The notes beneath the pieces are model-generated. The model worked only from the letters and a program-made list of their open reading frames with translations, had not been told where the DNA came from and made no database searches. From contig NZ_JAAKZC010000006.1 of NCBI RefSeq assembly GCF_015230015.1, positions 1 through 64,000 on the forward strand: a stretch of DNA of 64,000 nucleotides, given 5' to 3'. This document shows, piece after piece, positions 17,947 through 27,334 of this stretch. Position 1 is the first letter of the stretch, and each line of letters begins with the position of its first letter. A program made the translations under genes and the position numbers. The DNA is from Campylobacter concisus (GTDB lineage: Bacteria; Campylobacterota; Campylobacteria; Campylobacterales; Campylobacteraceae).

Positions 17947-18606
17947 TTACATGCCAAGCTTTGCGCCTAGTCTTTTCATCTGCGGGCACGCCTTGTTTAG
18001 ACCGCGAAAGCAAGCGACTTTGTAAATTCCATAGGCTCTCTTTTCGTCCTTGTTCATGCCAAGGCCTAGCTCATACATCGCACCGATATTTGCGCAGCTT
18101 GGCAGATCCCCAGCGTTACAAGCGTTTGTATAGGCCTCCATCGCAAGATAGTAGTCTTGTTTTACGATCTCGCCCTTGCGGTAGGCGTTGCCTAGATGAT
18201 AGCAAGCTTGCACGCCGCCACTATTGCAGCTATCTTTGTAAATTTCGACCGCTTTTTTTGGATCTTTTTTCACACCAAGACCGTTTTCATAGAGCGTGCC
18301 AAGATTTGAGCAAGCAAGCTGCACCTTCGCATCGCAAGCCTTTTTATAGTTTGCATAAGCATTGTCATACTCTTTCATAAGCTCAAAATTTACGCCCAAG
18401 TCATTGCAAGCTTCAGCATCGCCGCTCTCACATTTTGGTGTTAAAAGATCGATAGCATTTTTTGAAATTTGCTCTTTGTTTTGCACCACCTTTTCGTCCT
18501 TTGGCTGCTGCCATGAGTCATCTTGCTTTGGCGTCTCTCCGATGCCGATCACATTTAAGCAGCCTGTGAAAAATAGAGCAGTTAAAAGTAGTAGATATTT
18601 TTTCAT
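17947..18606 (-). CDS. Sel1-repeat (Hcp-like) lipoprotein
   Basis: 219-aa lipoprotein with lipobox FTGC near residue 15 and five or so Sel1 repeats, including ACSNLGTLYENGLGVKKD and ACYHLGNAYRKGE, each with the paired cysteines typical of Hcp proteins. The start at 18606 (MKKYLLLL) has AAAAGGA upstream and gives a proper signal peptide; an ATG 33 bases further upstream would spoil it. It begins 10 bases after the rclA stop, so the two Sel1 genes are probably expressed with rclA. Confidence 0.85.
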   Translation of the reverse strand: MKKYLLLLTALFFTGCLNVIGIGETPKQDDSWQQPKDEKVVQNKEQISKNAIDLLTPKCESGDAEACNDLGVNFELMKEYDNAYANYKKACDAKVQLACSNLGTLYENGLGVKKDPKKAVEIYKDSCNSGGVQACYHLGNAYRKGEIVKQDYYLAMEAYTNACNAGDLPSCANIGAMYELGLGMNKDEKRAYGIYKVACFRGLNKACPQMKRLGAKLGM

Positions 18607-18616
18607 TTTTGTCCTT

Positions 18617-19957
18617 TTAGTATTGTCCAAACAAGTCATTTAGGGCTTCGCTGATGCTTGGATGAGTGAAAATTTGGTTTTTAAAGAAATTTGCATCTGC
18701 TTTTAAATTCATAGCGATCGCGATCTCATTTATGATCTCATTTGCGTAGATGCAGTGAAAGCTAGCCCCCAAAATTTCGCCACTACTAGCTTCAACGATC
18801 GCTTTTAACATGCCCACATCGTGATTTAGCACCTTTGCTCCTGGCACTGCCGCCATGCTAAGCTTAAGTTCTTTGAAATTTAGCCCAAGCTTACTAGCTT
18901 CTTTTGCATTTACGCCAACTCTTGCTAGCGGAGTGTCTGTAAATAGCACATTTGCATGGATGCTTCTGTTTTGTGTGGTACGTTTTTTGTCGCCAAAAAT
19001 TTGCGAGAAAACTATCCTAAAATCATCCAAACTAGTGTAAGTAAAAAGCTCTCCGCCGCGCACATCGCCCACTGCGTAGATGTTTGACACATTTGTCTGA
19101 AGGCGCTCATTTGTCTTTATAAAGCCTTTTTCGTTTAGCTCGGCGCCAGCTGCTTTTAAATTTAGATCATCTAAATTTGCCACTCTGCCAAGCGCTACTA
19201 AGAACGCATCAGCCTTGATGATCCTATCTTCACCATCTTGTTTGAAATTTAGCGCATTGTCTTTTAGGCTCTCTATCTCGCAGCCCTCTAAAATTTCGAT
19301 GCCTTGCACGTTTAGCGCATCTTTTACGCTTTTAGCTATGTCTTCATCTTCGTTTTTTAGAAGTGGTGAGCGTCCGACGATGGTCACTTTTGAGCCAAAA
19401 TTTGCAAACATCGATGCAAACTCGATGCCGATGAAGCCGCTGCCAACGATGACAAGATGCTTTGGCATAGTTTTTAGATCGAGCAAAGTTTTGCTTGAAA
19501 AGACGTTTGAGTTTGTTATCTCAAATGGCGCATACGCCTCTTTTGAGCCAGTGTTTATGATGATAAACTCGCCCTCAACGACTTTTTGCTCGCCGTTTGA
19601 GGTTGTAACTAGGACGCTATTTTTATCTTTAAACGAGCCAACACCATCGATCACATCGATATTTTCTTTATCATTTAGCATCGCATAGTTTTTAGAATTT
19701 AAAGCTGAGATTAGCTTATTTTTGTTTTCGATGCTAAGCGTGTAATACTCGTTTTCAACGCTATTGTCTGCATATATCGCCTCTTTTGCAGCTGTGATAA
19801 GACGTTTTGTCGGTATGCAGCCTACGTTTATGCAAGTGCCTCCATACATCTTTGGCGATCTCTCGATTAGCGCGACTTTTTTGCCAAGTGCAGCAGCCTT
19901 TACAGCTAGCGTCTTGCCAGCCTTACCAAATCCAATAATAACAATGTCATATTTCAT
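18617..19957 (-). CDS. rclA: RclA-like pyridine nucleotide-disulfide oxidoreductase
   Basis: 446-aa flavoprotein. The N terminus has the FAD-binding VIIGFGKAGKTLAV and a redox disulfide in GGTCINVGCIPTK (C42, C47); the NAD(P)-binding fold is near 168-200; the C terminus ends FTHPSISEALNDLFGQY. These segments match E. coli RclA, a hypochlorous-acid-induced copper reductase, better than lipoamide dehydrogenase or mercuric reductase, and no 2-oxoacid dehydrogenase genes are near. Overlaps the upstream small gene by four bases. No RclR-type AraC regulator is visible nearby. The role in oxidant or copper defence is inferred by homology. Confidence 0.85.
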   Translation of the reverse strand: MKYDIVIIGFGKAGKTLAVKAAALGKKVALIERSPKMYGGTCINVGCIPTKRLITAAKEAIYADNSVENEYYTLSIENKNKLISALNSKNYAMLNDKENIDVIDGVGSFKDKNSVLVTTSNGEQKVVEGEFIIINTGSKEAYAPFEITNSNVFSSKTLLDLKTMPKHLVIVGSGFIGIEFASMFANFGSKVTIVGRSPLLKNEDEDIAKSVKDALNVQGIEILEGCEIESLKDNALNFKQDGEDRIIKADAFLVALGRVANLDDLNLKAAGAELNEKGFIKTNERLQTNVSNIYAVGDVRGGELFTYTSLDDFRIVFSQIFGDKKRTTQNRSIHANVLFTDTPLARVGVNAKEASKLGLNFKELKLSMAAVPGAKVLNHDVGMLKAIVEASSGEILGASFHCIYANEIINEIAIAMNLKADANFFKNQIFTHPSISEALNDLFGQY

Positions 19958-20271
19958 TTAATTTTTCCTATTATGTAGTATGTAGTTTCGTTTATCTTTT
20001 TGATATCCATTTTGTATTTATTTGCCCAGCTTTTGATGATCTCATCAACACGCTCTTTTATCTCTTTGACGGTCGCAACGTTTTTTATCTTTAACCTATC
20101 CTCACTCCCGCTCATCGCTACAAAGCAAAGGTGTGGCTTTAGATGATCGTTTAGCTCGATCACACTCTTTGGCAAAAGGCCGTCAGTGTTGTTTAAAATT
20201 CTACGCATATGCTCAGTGGTCGTTTCATCTATGTTGTAGCCAAGCTGTGTCAAAAGTGCGTTATGATCCAT
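19954..20271 (-). CDS. Conserved-looking protein of unknown function upstream of rclA
   Basis: 105 aa, no signal peptide or membrane helix. It contains a helical N terminus (LLTQLGYNIDETTTEHMRRI) and a C-terminal alpha/beta stretch (VKEIKERVDEIIKSW, ETTYYIIGK). No family recognised. Its stop overlaps the rclA start by four bases and it is the first gene of the rclA-Sel1-Sel1 unit. On the minus strand TATAAT stands about 25 bases upstream of the start, next to an AAAGGA ribosome site. Confidence 0.7.
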   Translation of the reverse strand: MDHNALLTQLGYNIDETTTEHMRRILNNTDGLLPKSVIELNDHLKPHLCFVAMSGSEDRLKIKNVATVKEIKERVDEIIKSWANKYKMDIKKINETTYYIIGKIK

Positions 20272-20349
20272 ATCGTTCCTTTTTGCTTAAAATTTGCGAT
20301 CATTATAAGATAAAATTCGATAAAATCGCCTAAATTTTCAAGGACAAAT

Positions 20350-20901
20350 ATGAAAAAATTTATCATTTTTCTATTTAGCATTTTGCTATTTTGGGGCTGT
20401 TCGGCAGAGCAAATTTCGCAAAATTTAGGTCTTAGCGAGCCACCACTTGATCCTGAAGTAGAGCAGATAGCAGACGCCATCTATCTATATAACGAAGGCA
20501 ACTACCCAAAGGCTTGCAAGAGATTTTACGACTACGCAAAAGATGGCAATGTCCTAGCCATGCAGCAAACTGGCGTTTGTTTTCGTGACGGCAAAGGCTT
20601 TAGCAAAGATATCTTAAGGGCACTTTTTTGGTTTGAGACAGCTGGCAGATACGGCAACATAGATGGTCTTAGAAGCGCTGGATACATCTACGAATACGGC
20701 CTTGGGGTCAATAAAAATTTAGAAAAAGCGATATATTTTTACGAAAAAGCCACAAGCCTTGGCTCAAGCGAAGCTAGCTACGATCTAGGGCTTATATATC
20801 TTGGCAAAAATGACTATAAAAAAGCTAGAATTTATCTTGACGAGGCTTGCTATCACGGCAAAGAAGAAGCCTGCACGAAGCTAAAAGAGATGAAATTTTA
20901 G
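20350..20901 (+). CDS. Sel1-repeat lipoprotein
   Basis: 183 aa with signal peptide and lipobox FWGC (Cys about 17), then Sel1/TPR-like repeats (IYEYGLGVNKNLEKAIYFY, ASYDLGLIYLGKNDYKKA). It has fewer paired cysteines than the two lipoproteins across the divergent promoter region; only the last repeat keeps the CYHGKEEAC spacing. AAGGA precedes the ATG. Likely envelope-associated; role unknown. Third Sel1 lipoprotein within 3.6 kb. Confidence 0.82.
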   Translation: MKKFIIFLFSILLFWGCSAEQISQNLGLSEPPLDPEVEQIADAIYLYNEGNYPKACKRFYDYAKDGNVLAMQQTGVCFRDGKGFSKDILRALFWFETAGRYGNIDGLRSAGYIYEYGLGVNKNLEKAIYFYEKATSLGSSEASYDLGLIYLGKNDYKKARIYLDEACYHGKEEACTKLKEMKF

Positions 20902-20904
20902 CTC

Positions 20905-20988
20905 TTAATTAGTCTCAACAGAATTTAGAGCCGAATACCCGATCAAAATCACACTTGTTATCATAAGAACAGATACAAAAATTCCCAT
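20905..20988 (-). CDS. 27-residue membrane peptide gene
   Basis: Very short open reading frame encoding a single hydrophobic helix: it begins MGIFVSVLMITSVILIGY and ends SVETN. Support comes from AAAGGAT at the right distance before the ATG and from tight linkage: the ATG lies nine bases after the stop of the 78-codon membrane gene. It probably forms one inner-membrane helix. No known family was recognised. Low-abundance subunit, regulator or toxin-like peptide are all possible. Confidence 0.55.
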   Translation of the reverse strand: MGIFVSVLMITSVILIGYSALNSVETN

Positions 20989-20997
20989 TTTTATCCT

Positions 20998-21234
20998 TTA
21001 TTTCTTTAACTCTTTTATCTCTTTTAATATCTTTTTAGACTTTGCGTTGCCAAGCAATATCAAAATCAACAAAAGAGCTGCGCACATACAAACACTATAA
21101 AATTCTAGCTTGTCGGCATAGTCCTTATAGTGGGTAAAAATCCAGCTTATAAGACCGACCAAAATTGTAACAAAAATTCCGAGCCAAAATTTTAGCATGC
21201 CTAAGCGCTCTTTAGCTTCATCCAATTTTGGCAT
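20998..21234 (-). CDS. Small two-helix membrane protein
   Basis: 78 aa. A charged N terminus (MPKLDEAKERLG) leads into one membrane helix (about 14-33), a short periplasmic loop and a second helix (about 45-62), ending in a lysine-rich tail (SKKILKEIKELKK). Both termini should face the cytoplasm. Unnamed; found upstream of and apparently coupled to a 27-residue membrane peptide. Convergent with the Sel1 lipoprotein gene. Confidence 0.68.
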   Translation of the reverse strand: MPKLDEAKERLGMLKFWLGIFVTILVGLISWIFTHYKDYADKLEFYSVCMCAALLLILILLGNAKSKKILKEIKELKK

Positions 21235-21306
21235 TCTCTTCCTTCTTATTTTTGAGTGATTATAGCATTTAACGCATAAATTTAATAGCTAGCTATATTT
21301 TAGCTC

Positions 21307-22419
21307 CTACGCCTCAGCCTTTTGAGCGATCAAAACGCCCTCTATCATCTTTTTGATATCACCATCAAGTATCGCGTCAGTTTGCGAAAATGCCTCGCCG
21401 CTGCGGTTGTCTTTTACCTGCTGATACGGGAAAAGCACGTATGATCTTATCTGATGACCCCAGCCGATCTCGCTCTTTTCGACGCTGTTGCTAGCCTCTT
21501 GCTGCTTCATCAGCTCAAGCTCGTAAAGGCGCGACTTTAGCATTTTCATCGCTGTGGCTCTGTTTTTGTGCTGACTGCGGTCGTTTTGACACTGCACGAC
21601 GATGCCAGTTGGTATGTGCGTGATGCGGATGGCAGATTCAGTCTTATTTACGTGCTGACCGCCTGCGCCGCTAGCTCTATAAGTGTCTATCTTTAGATCT
21701 TTCTCTTCGATCTCGATCTCTATATCATCATCTACTTCGGGACTCACCATGACGCTAGAAAAGCTCGTGTGGCGGCGTCCTGCGCTATCAAATGGGCTTG
21801 TTCGAACGAGTCTGTGGATGCCATTTTCTGCCTTGAAGTAACCATAAGCGTTTTCGCCTTTTACGATAAAGCTCACATCCTTTAGCCCTGCCTCTTCGCC
21901 CTCTTGAAAGTCCAAAGTCTCGACCTTAAAACCCTCACGCTCGCAAAATCTAAGATACATCCTATAAAGCATGCTCGCCCAGTCGTTGCTCTCAGTGCCG
22001 CCAGCTCCTGGGTGTATCGATACGATCGCGTTTTTGCCGTCATCTTCGCCACTTAAAAGCATAGAAATTTCTAAATTTACTATCTTTTCATCTAAATTTT
22101 TAGCATCTTCAAATAGAGAATTTATAGTCTCCTCGTCATTTTCAGAATTTGCTAACTCAAAGAGCTCCTTTGCGTCACTAACTGCTTGATGAGCGTCACT
22201 AAATTTAGCAAGCATGTTTGAAATTTTTGTCTTTTCTTTATTTAGCGCTCCAGCTTTAGCGATATCTTGCCAAAAGTCAGGGTCTTGCTCTATGGCCTCG
22301 ATCTCTTTTAGCCTAGCCTTTATCTCGTCAGGCTTTACGATAGAGCCTATGTTTTCAACTTTTGTTTGTAGCTTCTTTAAAAGCTCGTTGTATTCGTAAT
22401 TATCCAAGTTTTTCTCCAT
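21307..22419 (-). CDS. prfB: Peptide chain release factor 2
   Basis: Recognises UGA and UAA stop codons and triggers peptidyl-tRNA hydrolysis. 370 aa, full length. The tripeptide anticodon SPF is at 208-210 and the catalytic GGQ at 253-255 in [12 protein letters not shown]. The reading frame is continuous from the ATG, so the autoregulatory +1 frameshift with an internal UGA seen in many bacteria is absent. Monocistronic, divergent from panC. Confidence 0.97.
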   Translation of the reverse strand: MEKNLDNYEYNELLKKLQTKVENIGSIVKPDEIKARLKEIEAIEQDPDFWQDIAKAGALNKEKTKISNMLAKFSDAHQAVSDAKELFELANSENDEETINSLFEDAKNLDEKIVNLEISMLLSGEDDGKNAIVSIHPGAGGTESNDWASMLYRMYLRFCEREGFKVETLDFQEGEEAGLKDVSFIVKGENAYGYFKAENGIHRLVRTSPFDSAGRRHTSFSSVMVSPEVDDDIEIEIEEKDLKIDTYRASGAGGQHVNKTESAIRITHIPTGIVVQCQNDRSQHKNRATAMKMLKSRLYELELMKQQEASNSVEKSEIGWGHQIRSYVLFPYQQVKDNRSGEAFSQTDAILDGDIKKMIEGVLIAQKAEA

Positions 22420-22526
22420 AAATTTTTGCCGATTTTAGCCAAAAGTTGCTTACATTTTTAAATTTACGCCCTTTTAATCCTTTTTTGTTACAATGCCAAG
22501 TTAAAATTTAGATAAAAAGAGTCAAT

Positions 22527-23348
22527 ATGCAGATCATAAGAACTATAAAAGAGCTTGAGGAATTCGTCTCAAACGCAAGTGGCAAGATCGGTTTTGTCCC
22601 GACAATGGGCGCACTTCACAACGGACACGTTAGCCTTATCAAAAAATGTGTGAGTGAAAATGGGATAAGCATCGTCTCAACCTTTGTCAATCCAACTCAA
22701 TTTTTACCAGGCGAAGACCTAGAAAAATACCCGAGAAAAGAGCAAAGCGACATCCAAATCTGCGAGCAAAACGGCGTTAGTGCTATCTTCATCCCAAACG
22801 AAAAAGAGCTTTACTTTGAAGATGAGCCTCTCATCGTCGCTCCAAAGAAGCTTTCGACCATTTTAGAGGGCAAAACTAGACCAGGACACTTTGACGGCGT
22901 CTTAAGAGTGCTAAACAAGCTATTTCGCCTAACTCGTGCAAATAGCGTCTATATGGGCAAAAAAGACACCCAGCAGCTCATTATCGTGCAAAATATGATA
23001 AAGACATTCTTTCTAAACATCGAGCTAGTTGCCTGCGATATCGTTAGAGAGCCAGACGGTTTAGCGCTTTCAAGCAGAAACGTCTATATCTGCGATGAAG
23101 ATAAGTGCAACGCGCTAAGGCTTTCAAGGTCGCTAAATAAAGCACAAAATTTGATCCAAAATGGCGAAGAAGAGGCAAGCGAGATCAAAGCAAGCATGCT
23201 TGAGGTGCTTGAGCCACTAAAAGTTGATTACGTCGCGGTTACGGATAGAAATTTAAACGAAATTTCAAAGATAGAAAAAGGCAACACCATCATCTTAGTA
23301 GCCGCCTTTGTAGGCAAAACTAGGCTAATAGACAACATCTGGATCTAA
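22527..23348 (+). CDS. panC: Pantothenate synthetase
   Basis: ATP-dependent condensation of pantoate and beta-alanine, the last step of pantothenate synthesis. 273 aa. Nucleotidyl-transferase signatures are [13 protein letters not shown] (25-37, with the HNGH equivalent of HIGH), [16 protein letters not shown] and the ALSSRNVYI segment near 187. First gene of a panC-rimO-tilS operon: two bases separate it from rimO. Confidence 0.96.
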   Translation: MQIIRTIKELEEFVSNASGKIGFVPTMGALHNGHVSLIKKCVSENGISIVSTFVNPTQFLPGEDLEKYPRKEQSDIQICEQNGVSAIFIPNEKELYFEDEPLIVAPKKLSTILEGKTRPGHFDGVLRVLNKLFRLTRANSVYMGKKDTQQLIIVQNMIKTFFLNIELVACDIVREPDGLALSSRNVYICDEDKCNALRLSRSLNKAQNLIQNGEEEASEIKASMLEVLEPLKVDYVAVTDRNLNEISKIEKGNTIILVAAFVGKTRLIDNIWI

Positions 23349-23350
23349 AA

Positions 23351-24661
23351 ATGCCAAAACTTCATCTAGTCTCGCTTGGTTGTAATAAAAATTTAGTTGA
23401 TTCTGAGATCATGCTAGGACGCTTGCAAAACTACGATATCACGGACGATATCAGCGACGCAGACGTCATCATCGTAAATACTTGCGGATTTATCAAGTCT
23501 GCCAAAGAAGAGAGCATACAAACTATACTTGAGATGCACGAAGCTCGTAAAAATGGCTCTTTGCTCGTGGTGACTGGCTGTCTTATGCAGCGCTACAAAG
23601 ATGAGCTTATAAAAGAGCTACCTGAGGTCGATCTCTTTACCGGCGTGGCAGACTACGACAAGATCGATGAGATCATCTTAAAAAAGCAAAATTTATTTAG
23701 CCCTCAGACTTATCTGCAAGCAAACGAAGAGCGTGTGATAACTGGTTCAAACTACCACGCCTACATCAAAATTTCAGAGGGCTGTAACCAAAAATGCAGC
23801 TTTTGTGCGATACCGACATTTAAGGGCAAGCTAAAATCGCGCTCGCTTGAAAACATCGTAAATGAGGTCAAAAATCTAGTCAAAAAAGGCTACTACGACT
23901 TTAGCTTTTTATCCCAAGACTCAAGCTCATATATGCGCGATCAGGGCGTTAGCGACGGGCTAATAAATTTAATAGACGAGACAGAAAAGATAGAAGGCGT
24001 AAGGAGTGCCAGGATACTTTACCTCTACCCAAGCACGACCAGCAAGGAGCTCATTTCGCGCATCATCGCTTCGCCTATCTTTCACAACTACTTTGACATG
24101 CCTATCCAGCACATCAGCGAAAATATGCTAAAGATAATGAAGCGCGGAAGTGGTGCTAAAAAGATAAAAGAGCTTTTAAATTTGATGAGAAATGCCAAAA
24201 ATTCATTCTTGCGAACTGGTGTCATCGTGGGACATCCAGGCGAGAGCGAGGAGGATTTTGAGGAGCTTTGCGAGTTTTTAGAAGAGTTTAAATTTGATAG
24301 AATTTCAGCCTTTGCCTACTCAAAAGAAGAGGACACAGCCTCTTTTGAAATGGAGCAAATCCCAGCTAAGATCATCTCAAAAAGGCTAAGCAAGATAGAA
24401 AAGATCACCAAAAAAGCGATAAATGAGAGCTTGCAAAAAGAGCTTGGCAAGCAAATTTACGCATCGCTTGAGGGCATAAGCAGCGAAGGTGAGATGTTTT
24501 ACGCAGCCAAAAAAGATATCTGGGACAAAGATATAGACGGCGAAATTTTAATCAACGAAAGCGACGTAAAAGAGCTTGAGATCGGCTCGCTTTATCTCTG
24601 CGAAGTAAGCGAGATGGTCGATCAAAAGCTAGTCGCAAGAATCATCAAAAAAGCAAAATGA
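23351..24661 (+). CDS. rimO: Ribosomal protein S12 methylthiotransferase RimO
   Basis: Radical-SAM enzyme that methylthiolates an aspartate of ribosomal protein S12. 436 aa. Auxiliary-cluster cysteines are C11, C45 and C77; the radical-SAM motif CNQKCSFC lies at 145-152, and CAIPTFKGK distinguishes RimO from MiaB. C-terminal TRAM domain. Overlaps tilS by four bases (ATGA). Confidence 0.95.
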   Translation: MPKLHLVSLGCNKNLVDSEIMLGRLQNYDITDDISDADVIIVNTCGFIKSAKEESIQTILEMHEARKNGSLLVVTGCLMQRYKDELIKELPEVDLFTGVADYDKIDEIILKKQNLFSPQTYLQANEERVITGSNYHAYIKISEGCNQKCSFCAIPTFKGKLKSRSLENIVNEVKNLVKKGYYDFSFLSQDSSSYMRDQGVSDGLINLIDETEKIEGVRSARILYLYPSTTSKELISRIIASPIFHNYFDMPIQHISENMLKIMKRGSGAKKIKELLNLMRNAKNSFLRTGVIVGHPGESEEDFEELCEFLEEFKFDRISAFAYSKEEDTASFEMEQIPAKIISKRLSKIEKITKKAINESLQKELGKQIYASLEGISSEGEMFYAAKKDIWDKDIDGEILINESDVKELEIGSLYLCEVSEMVDQKLVARIIKKAK

Positions 24662-25650
24662 TAAGCCAAGATGTGCGTGAGAGGCTAAGTGCAGGTGCTA
24701 ACCTGCTAGCCTTCTCGCACGGCATAGATAGCACTGCACTTTTTTACATTTTACACGAGACTGGGGTCAAATTTGACCTAGCCATAGTCGATCACAACGT
24801 TAGAAAAGAGAGCAAATTTGAAGTTGAAAGCGCCAAGGAGCTTGCCAGTAAATTTGACAAAAAGATCTACGTAAAAAGTGTAAATTTAACTGGGTCAAAT
24901 TTTGAAAGCAAGGCGCGCGAGGCGAGGTATGAGTTTTTTAGCGAAATTTGTCAGAAATTTGGCTATGAAAATTTGATCTTAGCACATCAATTTGACGATA
25001 AATTTGAGTGGTTTTTGATGCAGCTTGGCAAGGGCGCTGGGCTAAAAGAGCTCTTTGGCATGAGCGAGCTTGAAAGGAGAGAGCACTTTTGGCTCGTTAG
25101 GCCGCTTTTAAATTTACGTAAAAAAGAGCTTCAAAGCTACCTTGATGAGAGAAATTTAAAGTATTTTGTCGATGAGACAAATTTGGAGGGTAAGCTTAAA
25201 AGAAGCTTTGTGAGGTTAAATTTTAGCGAGCCGTTTTTGGACGAATACTTTAGCGGTGTTAAAAAAAGCTTTGAGTTTTTGGAGGCTGATAGGCAAAATT
25301 TGCTGCCAAATATAGCCAAAATAGACGATGAAATTTTTGTTGTAAAAAATGATAGCAACGTGGTGCGAGGCGTCGATATGGCAGCAAAAGAGCTAAATGT
25401 ACTTTTAAGCAAGGCTCAAAAAGATGAGCTAAGTGCAAATTTAGCAAAGCAAACAAGTGTGGTGCTAAGTGGCAAGATCGCCGTTGGCTACGCTAATGAA
25501 TACATCTTGGTTACGCCATTTTGCAAAGCCGTAATGCCAAAAGAGTTCAAAGAAAGAGCTAGAATTTTCAAAATCCCAGCGATAAATAGAGGCTATTTAT
25601 TTACAAACGGCATTCAAATAGAAAATCTTTCTAATTTTTTTAGCAAATAG
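24658..25650 (+). CDS. tilS: tRNA(Ile)-lysidine synthetase
   Basis: Converts C34 of the CAU-anticodon tRNA-Ile to lysidine. 330 aa, a short form lacking much of the C-terminal domain of E. coli TilS. The PP-loop normally reads SGGxDS; here it is SHGIDS (20-25), with histidine for the first glycine. Other landmarks are VDHNVR (near 47) and [15 protein letters not shown] (usually AHHxDDQxET). Terminal gene of the panC operon, followed by a 700-bp stretch without genes. Confidence 0.9.
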   Translation: MISQDVRERLSAGANLLAFSHGIDSTALFYILHETGVKFDLAIVDHNVRKESKFEVESAKELASKFDKKIYVKSVNLTGSNFESKAREARYEFFSEICQKFGYENLILAHQFDDKFEWFLMQLGKGAGLKELFGMSELERREHFWLVRPLLNLRKKELQSYLDERNLKYFVDETNLEGKLKRSFVRLNFSEPFLDEYFSGVKKSFEFLEADRQNLLPNIAKIDDEIFVVKNDSNVVRGVDMAAKELNVLLSKAQKDELSANLAKQTSVVLSGKIAVGYANEYILVTPFCKAVMPKEFKERARIFKIPAINRGYLFTNGIQIENLSNFFSK

Positions 25651-26367
25651 AGCTTTTTAGTCTGTAAATTTGATCTACTAAAGGATAATCTAAAACTAAA
25701 TTTTACTTCAACTCTCAAGCAAGCGCCCACAAACATTAGTATTTAGAGAAAAACTGCGAATTTGGTTTTGGCTATTTTTTATCTCTGAGATAAACTGCTT
25801 TTGCATTTAAATTTAGAGTATAAAGGCTATAAATTTAATCCACAAAAGAGCAAATTTAAAATTTCTAGCGCTAAATTTTACCCTTACGATATTAACACTA
25901 AGGCGACAAGTGTGCAAATTTGAAATTTTATCAGCAAATTTGCTCCGGCTCTTTTTTGCTTTGTCGTAGCTGCCTTTAAAGTTAAATTTGGAGTGGCAAG
26001 AGCTATAAAATTAAGGTCAAATTTATAGCTCTAACCTTAGCAAAATATGGCACTAAAGCCGCAAATTTGATCACATCGCCTACAAGCCATTAAACAAAAC
26101 AATAAGAGCATAAATTTATATACGCAACAAAATTTTGCGAACGAGATAATGAAATTTGCAGATTATTAAGATCAAACACGAGCCTAAATTTAGCCTCAGC
26201 TCGTCTGCTGTGCCAAATTTAGAAAACGTGCAAAAAGTAAAATTTAGCAAAGCTCACAACAAAAGACAGCCCATAAAACAAATTTAAACAATCCAGCAGT
26301 TTAATTCTACCTCATCAAATCCATTTGCATAAAATAATGCGTAAAATTTTATAAATTTTATTACGCA
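25651..26367. other. Gene-free, AAATTT-dense region
   Basis: 717 bp between tilS and the convergent SseB-like gene. I see no plausible ORF, RNA gene or strong terminator. The sequence contains about 22 copies of AAATTT, one per 33 bases, many as CTAAATTT, CAAATTTG or ATAAATTTA. It may be a decayed gene or a spacer where a genome-wide sequence bias is unmasked. Confidence 0.6.
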
Positions 26368-26763
26368 CTAGGCGAGGATTTTTTCTATCAGCTCTCTTTT
26401 TAGCACAAAGTCATAGCTAAAAGCATTCACCACGACGCCAGCATAACTACTCTCTTTTAGCATCGCTAGATACTCTTTTAGCCCTATCTCTATGCTCTCT
26501 TGCTCACTGTCATTTCGCCAAAGCTTCATCGCCTCTTTGCTAGTAAATGCCGGAAAATAGCTAAGCTTTTCGCTCTCATCTTCAAGGAGGATAAATTTGA
26601 TATTTGAGCCCTCTTCTTCATAAACAACGCCACCATCAGGCTTTGCAAGTGCTTGGTTTAAAAGCACTGGAGCAAAAAATGTGGCCTTTTTCAAAGCCGA
26701 TATCAAATTTATCTCATTTTGCTGGCTAGGCTCATTTAAAAATTTATCCATCGCTTCTTGCAT
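26368..26763 (-). CDS. SseB-like protein
   Basis: 131-aa soluble protein matching the SseB N-terminal domain pattern: an N-terminal helix with FLNEPSQQNEINLISALKKA, then FAPVLL, a LSYFPAFTSKEAMKLW segment and the C-terminal VVNAFSYDFVLKRELIEKI. The family's role is poorly defined. It begins one base downstream of the gmhA stop and so is the last gene of the heptose operon; a functional link is not evident. Confidence 0.8.
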   Translation of the reverse strand: MQEAMDKFLNEPSQQNEINLISALKKATFFAPVLLNQALAKPDGGVVYEEEGSNIKFILLEDESEKLSYFPAFTSKEAMKLWRNDSEQESIEIGLKEYLAMLKESSYAGVVVNAFSYDFVLKRELIEKILA

Positions 26764-26764
26764 A

Positions 26765-27334
26765 TTAACCCCTAAAAGCCTCGTCTACGGCCTGGCAGAT
26801 CGTGTGTATAAAAAAGATGTGCGACTCTTGGATCCTTGCAGTATCGCTTGAGCTAACAACTAAATTTAGATCACATCCTTCATTCATCGCGCCACCGCCT
26901 TTGCCGCTAAGTCCAAGCACCAATGCGCCCATTTTCTTTGCACTTTTTATCGCTTCAAGGACGTTTTTACTATTGCCACTTGTTGAGATCGCCACGAGCA
27001 AGTCACCCTCCTGCGCTAAAGCCTCAAACTGGCGTGAGAAAACGTAGTCAAATCCGTAGTCGTTGCCAATGGCTGTAAGCGCTGAAGTATCGGTAGTTAG
27101 CGCGATGCCTGGTAGTGCTTGACGCTCGCTTTTATATCTGCCAGTTAGCTCGGCCGCAAAGTGCTGTGCGTCCGCCGCAGAGCCGCCGTTGCCACATATC
27201 AGCACCTTTTTGCCATTTTTTAGCGTATCAGCTACCATCTGGCAAGCACGCTCAAGCTCGCCTAACAAATTTACATGCTCGTTAAAGGTCTTTTGGTGAG
27301 CCTCGAGCTCATTTTTTATCATCGTTTTTAGCAT
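26765..27334 (-). CDS. gmhA: Sedoheptulose 7-phosphate isomerase
   Basis: First step of ADP-heptose synthesis for the LPS/LOS inner core. 189 aa with a SIS domain: [21 protein letters not shown], then [15 protein letters not shown] and the C-terminal [17 protein letters not shown]. Starts at 27334, where AAAGGATAAAAG precedes the ATG, overlapping the hldE end by 26 bases. Part of the gmhB-hldD-hldE-gmhA operon. Confidence 0.97.
   Translation of the reverse strand: MLKTMIKNELEAHQKTFNEHVNLLGELERACQMVADTLKNGKKVLICGNGGSAADAQHFAAELTGRYKSERQALPGIALTTDTSALTAIGNDYGFDYVFSRQFEALAQEGDLLVAISTSGNSKNVLEAIKSAKKMGALVLGLSGKGGGAMNEGCDLNLVVSSSDTARIQESHIFFIHTICQAVDEAFRG

Noticed and set aside
18617..19957. Lipoamide dehydrogenase or mercuric reductase
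   Set aside because: No MerA N-terminal domain or C-terminal vicinal cysteines, no 2-oxoacid dehydrogenase genes nearby, and closer match to RclA along its length.
21307..22419. Programmed +1 frameshift in prfB
   Set aside because: The reading frame is continuous from the ATG with no internal in-frame UGA.
12162..24661. miaB and rimO as a duplicated gene
   Set aside because: Both are radical-SAM methylthiotransferases, but N-terminal and radical-SAM segments differ in the way that separates MiaB from RimO.
25651..26367. Origin of replication
   Set aside because: AT-rich, but there is no dnaA, dnaN or cluster of DnaA boxes nearby.
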